Assembly (NCBI GenBank): GCA_026982835.1
Contig: JALSGI010000728.1
Location: 1-10,592 of the forward strand
Length of the DNA: 10,592 nucleotides
Direction of reading: 5' to 3'
DNA from: Planctomycetota bacterium
GTDB lineage: Bacteria > Planctomycetota > Planctomycetia > Pirellulales > S012-138
The stretch's first letter is position 1; every line of letters starts with the position of its first letter. The notes beneath the pieces are model-generated. The model was given only the letters and a program-made list of their open reading frames with translations, had not been told where the DNA came from and made no database searches. This document shows, piece by piece, positions 5,366 to 10,592 of the stretch. The translations under genes and the position numbers were made by a program.

Positions 5366-5527
5366 TCATCCCTGGAGGGCCAGTTGCTTCAGGGGGAGTT
5401 GCCGCCGGGCCGGGGAGTCTCTGTGCAAGGGGCGATATTGCAACTGCATGGCTCCCTGGGCAATGCGGACCTGGACCCAGCCGGGGCGGAACTCCGGCAG
5501 GTTGTAGCCGGGGGCTTTTTGCTGCAT
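5366..5527 (-). CDS. Possible small ORF (53 residues) downstream of the DUF3467 gene
   Basis: An ATG at 5527 opens a frame of 53 residues ending at TGA 5366-5368. It begins MQQKAPGYNLPEFRPGW and continues VQVRIAQGAMQLQYRP. About 42 of the 52 codons after the start end in G or C, and the composition is protein-like, with none of the Arg/Pro/Ala excess of the shadow frames. The frame stays open upstream past 5542 (a possible TTG start) and into the end of the DUF3467 gene in its -1 frame. No Shine-Dalgarno precedes ATG 5527. It could be a real small cistron transcribed with DUF3467, or a remnant of a longer gene. I do not recognise the family. Confidence 0.35.
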   Translation of the reverse strand: MQQKAPGYNLPEFRPGWVQVRIAQGAMQLQYRPLHRDSPARRQLPLKQLALQG

Positions 5528-5583
5528 GAGCTTAGCGTTTTTCAACGGGCTGAACGGACCGCAGTAGCTCGACCCCCGTATTC

Positions 5584-5982
5584 CTATTTCTCTTCCCAGG
5601 CTTCTTCGTCTTCGTCCTCTTGGGGCGGCTTGGCTGTCGAGGCGTCGTGCCGCAGTTGGCGTTTGCGGGGATCCAGCTCCAGGGCGCCAAAAGTGGCCTC
5701 ATACCGCTGGATGGTCATGTGCAGCGCGGCCAGCAGCCGCTTGGCGGCATAGTAATTGAGCACCTCGCGGTGATGAATGGGCACGTTCAGCGTGGCAGAA
5801 CCTCCCACCGGCTGGGTATTGAAGCCGAAGTACAGCACCACCTCTTCAGCCGTGGCCGTGACGTGACAGAAGTTGGCGTAGCCGTGGGTGGCCTGGGCGT
5901 CGTTGAGCTGGATGCGCACCTCGGAACGCTGCGGGGCTCCTTGTCCGCCAGGGTTTGCGGATCCCGAATCGGCTTGGCTCAT
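5584..5982 (-). CDS. DUF3467 domain protein
   Basis: This 132-residue protein has a disordered N-terminus (SQADSGSANPGGQG) and then the DUF3467 core: an ANFCHVTATAEEVVLYFGFN strand region, VPIHHREVLNYYAAKRLLAA, and an MTIQRYEATFGAL helix (about residues 30-105). The C-tail is acidic (EDEDEEAWEE). DUF3467 proteins are small single-domain proteins of unknown function. The pattern of strands followed by a helix, with conserved YAN, LxFG and YExxFG, is clear. ATG 5982 is supported by AGGAG at 5995-5991 (spacing 8). It lies 57 bases downstream of the ZIP transporter gene on the same strand and may be cotranscribed with it, but the link between the two is unknown. Confidence 0.88.
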   Translation of the reverse strand: MSQADSGSANPGGQGAPQRSEVRIQLNDAQATHGYANFCHVTATAEEVVLYFGFNTQPVGGSATLNVPIHHREVLNYYAAKRLLAALHMTIQRYEATFGALELDPRKRQLRHDASTAKPPQEDEDEEAWEEK

Positions 5983-6039
5983 ACGTCGCTCTCCTGCTGG
6001 AGGGAGAAGGGGTTCCTTGTCGTCTGGGAAAGAACTTGG

Positions 6040-6963
6040 CTAATGAACATGATCGTGCCCTGGGGAAACATCCGGCAAGCGGTGGACCCCCGGCCGTTGG
6101 TGTTCATGATCATGATAATGTGCCGGTTCCAGGTAGCCAATTGCATAGGCCAGGGCCACTCCGGCCAGCAACACCAGGGAGAGTTTGATGCGGTCGTGGG
6201 CGTGGAAGTGCACTTCGGGCAGCAGGTCGCCCAGCGAGATACACAAGAACACCCCGCCGGAAAAAGCCAACGCGGCGCCGACTCCCTGCTGGAACAAGGC
6301 TCCTTGCGGGAAGGCTACGGCAAAAAACACCACTGCCCCTAGCGGACACACCAAGGCATAGGCCGCGTTGGCCCAACGCTGCGCCCGACGCGACCAGCCC
6401 GAGGCGGCCATCACCGAAGTGATGCTCAGCGCATCCAGCGGCTTGTGCAGCAGCACGGCCACGAAGATGCCCAGCCCCGGCGCTCCGGTCCCCTGGCCCT
6501 CGGCTTGCACCAGCAGCCCCGAGGCCACCGCCATGCCGTCGATGGCCGAATGGACCACCATGCCCAGGGCCACGCCCAGCCAGGTCCATCCCCGGGGCGG
6601 GTCGGCGGCCAGCGCGGGGTGGGGGTGGTGATGGTCCGGGCAGGGCTCATCGCAGCCGGTGGCCCAGGCCGGGGCATGCTCCGGGTCGGCATGGTGATGA
6701 AACTGAAACGCCCGAATGAGCAAAAACATCACCAACAAGCCCGCCACGGCCCAGGCCATCGTCCGGTCCACCGAGCCGGTGTGCACCACCGCGTGCGGCA
6801 GCATGTGAAACATGCCCACGCCCAGCATCAACCCGGCCACCAGACTCATCATCAACTGGGTACGGGTGTGGGTCAGCCGCACCAGCAAGGGGAGCACTCC
6901 GCCCAGGAGCGAGGCGGCCAGTACCGCTGCCGAATACAAAACCAGCCACAGCCAGAGGGTCAT
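6040..6963 (-). CDS. ZIP-family divalent metal (zinc) transporter
   Basis: This 307-residue inner-membrane protein moves Zn2+ or related ions into the cytoplasm. About eight membrane segments are visible: roughly 3-28, 36-56, 68-86, 125-152, 160-184, 199-219, 225-248 and 258-277. The binuclear metal-site helices are present: HSAIDG (His138, Asp142) in TM4 and HKPLDALS (His173, Asp177) in TM5. A His-rich cytoplasmic loop lies between TM3 and TM4 (about 89-116, FQFHHHADPEH, CPDHHHPHP). The protein ends in a second His-rich tail (HYHDHEH at 282-288, HDHVH at the end), which is less usual. ATG 6963 has no Shine-Dalgarno, as is common in planctomycetes, and the next Met residues are inside TM2. 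The His clusters suggest metal sensing or delivery. Substrate specificity cannot be read from sequence. Confidence 0.9.
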   Translation of the reverse strand: MTLWLWLVLYSAAVLAASLLGGVLPLLVRLTHTRTQLMMSLVAGLMLGVGMFHMLPHAVVHTGSVDRTMAWAVAGLLVMFLLIRAFQFHHHADPEHAPAWATGCDEPCPDHHHPHPALAADPPRGWTWLGVALGMVVHSAIDGMAVASGLLVQAEGQGTGAPGLGIFVAVLLHKPLDALSITSVMAASGWSRRAQRWANAAYALVCPLGAVVFFAVAFPQGALFQQGVGAALAFSGGVFLCISLGDLLPEVHFHAHDRIKLSLVLLAGVALAYAIGYLEPAHYHDHEHQRPGVHRLPDVSPGHDHVH

Positions 6964-7026
6964 GCCACGTGCTGCTTTCTTGCCCGGAGGAAAAAACCAG
7001 AAGTCCTGCAGGCGGCCGTTGGCTCA

Positions 7027-7055
7027 ATCGTAGGCCAAGCCCCGTGGAGGTACAA
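7027..7055 (-). promoter_or_regulatory. Weak candidate promoter for the ZIP gene
   Basis: On the minus strand TTGTAC (7055-7050) and TACGAT (7032-7027) are 17 bases apart and about 64 bases before the ZIP start. The match to sigma-70 boxes is partial (3/6 and 4/6). The alternative is readthrough from the SEC-C gene 166 bases upstream, since no terminator is visible between them. Confidence 0.25.
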
Positions 7056-7129
7056 CCGGCCGGGGGAGTCAGGAAGGGAATGTTTTCCGCACGGGAAGCG
7101 GCGGCGATTACCTGGCGAGAGCCGTCCCC

Positions 7130-8329
7130 TTAGCGACGAGCACCGCAACACCTTTTGAACTTCTTCCCGCTCCCACAAGGGCAAGGCTCGTTGCGCCGCA
7201 CGCCTCGATACGACTGCACCGAAGAGGACACGGGCGGCTCCTGCGGCTCGACCATTTCAAGCAGAGGTTCCCTCGGCGGGAGAGAGACCGCCTGATAAGG
7301 TATTTTTTCCTGAAAGCATTCCCAGTCCTTTAGTTCCTCGATCGCGTCCGGAATCCCCAACGTCTTCTCCCAGTCGAAGCTTTGCTTATAGGCCTCTTTG
7401 CCCATGCGAAGGCGCCCCTGGAGATAGTCCAAGTCAACCAACATCGTTTCTACCAAGCCACGGTCAAACGCTTCCTGGATATCTTCCCAGATTTCCTCGG
7501 GGGCATACTCGGCCAATTCACAAATCAGTATGCTTGTCGTCTCCCCGTCCTCCCGGTCCATCGCTTCCCGCAAGTGCTTCCCCAGGAGGCGGACGACTTC
7601 TTCGCGGGTCAGGACTCCCTCGCGGATCAGAAACAAGTAGGCCTGGGCCGCGGCCCAGCGAACGTTCTGATCCACCTCCGGATTGGAAAGCAAGGAGTCG
7701 AGCACCTGCGGGTGGTCAATCGCGAACTGGGCCAGAATGCGGTGGAGTTCCCCCGTGATGGCATCGCCAAACAGGAAATCCACCGGGTCCGAGGGAAGGG
7801 AAATCACTTCCAGGATGGCCGGGAGAGCCTCCTGGGCATCGAACTCCGACAACAGAAACAGAGCAAAAAAGTGGGCACTCCCCTGGGGCAATTTTCCCTG
7901 TCGGACCAGGGCTGCCGTTTCCTCCAACACCCGGATCAGCCGAGGGATCATCAGCTCCCGGTGCTGTCGGGCTTCTTTAATGGCTGACACGGGGAGCTTA
8001 TCATCATCGCGGTCCAGCTCGGCCACAATGCGATCCAACTCCGCCTGGATGACCTGGACGGCCACCGCTTCGGCACTCTGGAGCATCGTTTGCAGGTGTT
8101 CCGGAGCAATGCGCCGGTAGTCTTCTTCACTTTCCAAGGGATACTGCTTCAGGAGGTCGTGAATGCGGGCAAGTTCCCGATCCACACGCTTTCGAGCCGA
8201 AGAGGACAGCCCCGGCAGGTCGGCCCGGGCAAGTAGCGGCACACTCCTCGCCAAGCGCTGCCAGGGAGGCAGCCCGGGATCGTCAAGAAGCTCCTGCACT
8301 TTTTGCAGCAAAACAATCCGTTCCGACAT
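7130..8329 (-). CDS. DUF1186 / SEC-C zinc-motif protein
   Basis: This 399-residue protein is largely helical. The middle (about 125-330) fits DUF1186: helical repeats with IPRLIRVLEE, LLSEFDAQEALPAILEVISL, the SDPVDFLFGDAITGELHRIL segment and NVRWAAAQAYLFLI. At the C-terminus (378-399) is a SEC-C zinc-binding motif, CPCGSGKKFKRCC, with Cys383, 385, 394 and 395. SEC-C motifs bind one zinc and occur at the ends of SecA and many stand-alone proteins, often as a nucleic-acid or ribosome/SecB contact. The function of the DUF1186 combination is unknown. ATG 8329 has a good site (GGAGG at 8341-8337, spacing 7). It is transcribed divergently from the AAA+ ATPase gene across 239 bases. A weak TTGGAA/TAGGCT pair (8429-8424 and 8406-8401, 17 apart) is the only promoter candidate. 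Confidence 0.85.
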   Translation of the reverse strand: MSERIVLLQKVQELLDDPGLPPWQRLARSVPLLARADLPGLSSSARKRVDRELARIHDLLKQYPLESEEDYRRIAPEHLQTMLQSAEAVAVQVIQAELDRIVAELDRDDDKLPVSAIKEARQHRELMIPRLIRVLEETAALVRQGKLPQGSAHFFALFLLSEFDAQEALPAILEVISLPSDPVDFLFGDAITGELHRILAQFAIDHPQVLDSLLSNPEVDQNVRWAAAQAYLFLIREGVLTREEVVRLLGKHLREAMDREDGETTSILICELAEYAPEEIWEDIQEAFDRGLVETMLVDLDYLQGRLRMGKEAYKQSFDWEKTLGIPDAIEELKDWECFQEKIPYQAVSLPPREPLLEMVEPQEPPVSSSVQSYRGVRRNEPCPCGSGKKFKRCCGARR

Positions 8330-8500
8330 GGGTGGTCCTCCGTAGGAGAGAAGACCGTCTTGGCAGTTCCTGGATAGCCGATCACCACGGCTTTCGCGTT
8401 AGCCTAGCAAAGCATCCTTCGCATTCCAACGCGGCTTTGCTCCTCGCGGGTGCGGAAAACGACCGGCACCCTGCCCGTCGCTCCAACGCAGGGGGCCCGT

Positions 8501-8528
8501 TTGGCTCCCGGCACCCAGGCGCTATAAT
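8501..8528 (+). promoter_or_regulatory. Sigma-70-type promoter for the AAA+ ATPase gene
   Basis: TTGGCT (8501-8506) and a perfect TATAAT (8523-8528) are 16 bases apart. The expected transcript start is near 8535, giving a leader of about 34 bases before ATG 8569. The position and the perfect -10 box in GC-rich DNA support it; the -35 box matches at four of six bases. Confidence 0.7.
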
Positions 8529-8568
8529 TTCGGTTGTGACAAACCTCCCTCCGGAACGAGCTTCGCCC

Positions 8569-9987
8569 ATGAACCACCTGGCGGAAAAACCGCGCACGCT
8601 GGCCCAACTGCTGCAAAGCGGCTGGAAATCCAAATCGATCAAGCAGGAAATCCACGACAACTTCCTCCGCATGCTCGCCACCGGCGAGGAGCTTTACCCG
8701 GGCATCATCGGTTATGAAAATACGGTCATCCCGGAACTGAACATCGCCCTGCTGTCCCAGCACGACTTGCTGTTTCTGGGCGAGAAGGGGCAGGCCAAAA
8801 GCCGCCTGATGCGGCAGCTGGTGCAGTTCCTCGACCCGGAAGTCCCCTACCTGGACCTGCCCGAGGTGCCCCTGCACGAAGACCCCCTGCGGCCGATCAC
8901 CACCAGGGCCAAGCAGTTCCTGGCCACGCACCGGCCCGAGGAGGTGCCCATCGCCTGGTGGCCGCGGCAAGAGCGTTACGCCGAGCGGCTGGCCCCGGGC
9001 ACCAAGTTCGCCGACCTGATCGGCGAGCTGGACCCGGCCAAGCTGGCCCAGGGGGTGAGCCTCTCGGTGGAAGAGGCCCTGCACTTCGGGCTCATCCCCC
9101 GCATGCACCGCGGCATCTTCGCCATGAACGAGCTGCCGGAGCTGGACGAGCTGATCCAGGTGGGGCTGTTCAACATCCTGGAGGAGCGCGACATCCAGAT
9201 CCGCGGCTACCCGGTGCGGTTCGACATCGACGTGCTGATCGTCTTTTCGGCCAACCCGGCCACCTACAACCGCTCCGGCAAGGTGATCCCGCAGCTGAAA
9301 GACCGCATCGGGGCGGTGATCCACACCCACTATCCCACCGATCGGGAAACGGCCATCCGCATCACCCAGCAGGAGGCGAAGATCGACCTGGGCGGGGATT
9401 ACCCGGTGGTGGTGCCCTACTTCATGCGGGAAGTGATCGAGGAGATCACCTTTGCCGCGCGGCGAAGCCGTTACATCGACCAGCAATCGGGCGTCAGCGC
9501 TCGGTTTTCGCTGGCCAACTTTCGCACGATGGTCGCCTCGGCCCGGCATCGGGCCGTGGTGCTGGGCGAGCGGCCCGCGGTGCCCCGGATCAGCGACCTG
9601 GCCCACCTGCACTCCTCGGCTCTGGGCAAGATGGAGCTGGACCTGATGAGCGGCCACCAGATGAGCCCCCGCCAAGTGCTGGAGGCCCTGGTGGCCGAAG
9701 CGGTGCGGACGGTGTTCGAGGAGTACGTGGAGGAGCACGGGCTGGAGGAGATCGCCCAGGTGTTCGCCAAGGGGGTGCGGGTGCAGGTGGGGGACATGGT
9801 CCCTTCGGACTACTACGCCCGGATATTGCAACGCGTGCCTGCGATCTGGGACAAGGCGTTTGAAGTGAACGCCTCGCAGGACCCGGCCGTGCGGGCAAGC
9901 TGCATCGAGTTCGTGCTGGCCGGGCTGTACGCCACGGAGCGGATCAGCCGCCACCAGCGCCACGGCCGCGTGGAGTACGAGGTGTAA
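8569..9987 (+). CDS. MoxR/magnesium-chelatase-like AAA+ ATPase
   Basis: This is a 472-residue AAA+ protein. Its ATPase core begins near residue 43 (LYPGIIGYENTVIPELNIAL). Walker A is GEKGQAKS (71-78). The Walker B position reads GIFAMNELPEL (182-192), where the usual Asp of the DE pair is Asn187 before Glu188. Sensor 1 is FSANP (226-230), and PQLKDRIG at about 243-250 supplies the candidate arginine finger. A helical lid follows to about 350 and includes ARFSLANFRTMVASA. This layout is the MoxR/RavA/ChlI clade, whose members work as hexameric chaperones, usually with a von Willebrand A (VWA) partner that inserts metal or matures a target complex. No VWA gene is in this window. ATG 8569 is chosen because it follows the 8501-8528 promoter; the in-frame extension to 8332 would run through that promoter. 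The ribosome site is weak (GGAACGAG). Confidence 0.88.
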   Translation: MNHLAEKPRTLAQLLQSGWKSKSIKQEIHDNFLRMLATGEELYPGIIGYENTVIPELNIALLSQHDLLFLGEKGQAKSRLMRQLVQFLDPEVPYLDLPEVPLHEDPLRPITTRAKQFLATHRPEEVPIAWWPRQERYAERLAPGTKFADLIGELDPAKLAQGVSLSVEEALHFGLIPRMHRGIFAMNELPELDELIQVGLFNILEERDIQIRGYPVRFDIDVLIVFSANPATYNRSGKVIPQLKDRIGAVIHTHYPTDRETAIRITQQEAKIDLGGDYPVVVPYFMREVIEEITFAARRSRYIDQQSGVSARFSLANFRTMVASARHRAVVLGERPAVPRISDLAHLHSSALGKMELDLMSGHQMSPRQVLEALVAEAVRTVFEEYVEEHGLEEIAQVFAKGVRVQVGDMVPSDYYARILQRVPAIWDKAFEVNASQDPAVRASCIEFVLAGLYATERISRHQRHGRVEYEV

Positions 9988-10013
9988 GGGGCTCGACGGG
10001 TGCTTCCGCATCC

Positions 10014-10592
10014 GGCGAGCCGCGTGCCGGCAGCCGGCACTTGAACGGCGAGCCGGGAGCTTCAGCTCGGAGAGGGCGTGGAGGCTTGGGGGCGTGGGAG
10101 AAATAAGATAAGAGCCCCGCACGTCAGTGTCTGGGTCTTGGGGCGTGGGTCTTGGGTCTTGGGTCTTGAGGAGCCCCGCACGTTAGTGCGGGGAGAAACA
10201 GTATCGGCTTGCGGCGTGCGCCATGCGGCTTGCGCCGGAGCTTCCGCTCCGAAGTAAAACAAACGCTAATTCTTGCAACGGCGAGCCGCCGACTTCAGCC
10301 GGCGGAGGGCGTGGAAGGCCTGGAGGCTTGGAGGCGTGGCGAGCCGCGGGCGTAAGCCCGCGGTTGAGCGGCGAGCCGCCGGCTTCAGCTGGCGGAGGAG
10401 AACAACCAAAAGCGCTAATTCGGCTCTCCCCAGGCTAAAGCCCGGGGCTCGCCGAAGTCACAACAAGCGCCGACTCGAACACCAAACGGCGAGCCGCCGA
10501 CTTCAGTCGGCGGAGATTAAAGCGACTTCAACACCAAGAGCAGAGACTGATTCTCCGCATCACCGCGAGCCGGGAGCGTCAGCTCCCGGAGA
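10014..10592. repeat. Array of GCGAGCC-stem-TTCA-stem-GGAG hairpin repeats
   Basis: At least ten copies of a short interrupted palindrome fill this non-coding stretch. Plus-strand copies lie at about 10014-10040, 10047-10072, 10112-10135, 10171-10195, 10232-10254, 10280-10307, 10338-10368, 10370-10397, 10488-10515 and 10565-10592; one minus-strand copy lies at 10426-10453. The common plan is GGCGAGCC, an 8-bp stem that starts CC or CCG, a four-base loop (TTCA, GTCA, GTTA, GTAA, TTTA), the complementary stem, and GGAG. Stems differ between copies yet stay paired (CCGCCGAC/GTCGGCGG, CCGGGAGC/GCTCCCGG, CCCCGCAC/GTGCGGGG, CCGCGGGC/GCCCGCGG), some with G-T pairs. Spacers also share phrases such as CGCTAATTC and AACACCAA. 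No protein gene is supported here, and the array continues past the window. Repeats of this look are common between planctomycete genes; their function is unknown to me. Confidence 0.85.
10133..10167. repeat. GGGTCTT heptamer tandem repeat
   Basis: GGGTCTT occurs at 10133-10139 and then three times without interruption at 10147-10167, between two hairpin copies with the same CCCCGCAC stem. A related degenerate tandem of GGCGTGGAGGCTTG-type units occurs near 10076-10098 and 10308-10338. They look like replication-slippage products within the hairpin array. Confidence 0.7.

Noticed and set aside
8332..8568. N-terminal extension of the AAA+ protein to an upstream start
   Set aside because: It would run through the TTGGCT/TATAAT promoter, and the extension does not look like the family's N-terminus.
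8404..10122. A 572-residue open frame on the minus strand across the AAA+ gene
   Set aside because: It is His/Arg/Gln-rich shadow sequence opposite a gene with clear AAA+ motifs; high-GC coding DNA commonly leaves such antisense frames open.
10014..10592. CRISPR array
   Set aside because: The repeats are palindromes with variable stems, irregular spacing and mixed orientation; there are no identical direct repeats, no unique spacers of even length and no cas genes.

Overview
The window looks like part of a high-GC planctomycete chromosome, probably Pirellulales-like. Four things suggest this: a planctomycete-type tyrosine integrase (NLRAS...ET / WIGN / HYVDVTDE motifs), a DUF3467 protein, a DUF1186/SEC-C protein, and a dense field of GCGAGCC-hairpin-GGAG repeats of a kind I associate with planctomycete intergenic DNA. 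A selenocysteine tRNA gene shows that the host probably decodes UGA as Sec. The lineage call is inference from gene families; there is no rRNA here to confirm it.

Left part (1 to about 4908): the right end of an integrated genetic element. It holds a 5'-truncated HTH regulator (3-455), a regulatory spacer with a terminator-like hairpin and GTTGCGC/GCGCAAC inverted repeats (458-576), and a tightly overlapping operon: an excisionase-type HTH protein (617-808), an archaeo-eukaryotic primase-polymerase (792-1640), a P-loop replicative ATPase/helicase-like protein (1633-3081) and a small zinc-ribbon protein (3135-3482). A tyrosine integrase (3554-4969) follows. The integrase frame runs into the 3' half of an intact tRNA-Sec gene (selC, minus strand, 4908-5004). 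Its TGA stop is the exact complement of the tRNA's UCA anticodon. This is the architecture of a small self-replicating island or phage satellite that integrates at selC. The left end and the second attachment site lie outside the window.

Middle (5005-8568): host chromosome. After a hairpin upstream of selC and a stretch without a confident gene (5005-5365), there is a possible 53-residue ORF (5366-5527), then DUF3467 (5584-5982), a ZIP-family metal transporter (6040-6963) and a DUF1186/SEC-C protein (7130-8329). All are on the minus strand. A divergent promoter with a perfect TATAAT box (8501-8528) drives the next gene.

Right part (8569-10592): a MoxR/magnesium-chelatase-like AAA+ ATPase (8569-9987), then about 600 bases of non-coding DNA packed with at least ten hairpin repeats. 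These share flanks and a tetraloop but have varying, co-varying stems. They are interleaved with short tandem repeats and run to the window edge.

The most interesting signals are the selC-targeting replicon with its integrase-tRNA overlap, a candidate iteron/origin region at the end of the helicase gene (3042-3141), mutually exclusive hairpins before the replication operon, and the covarying hairpin array.
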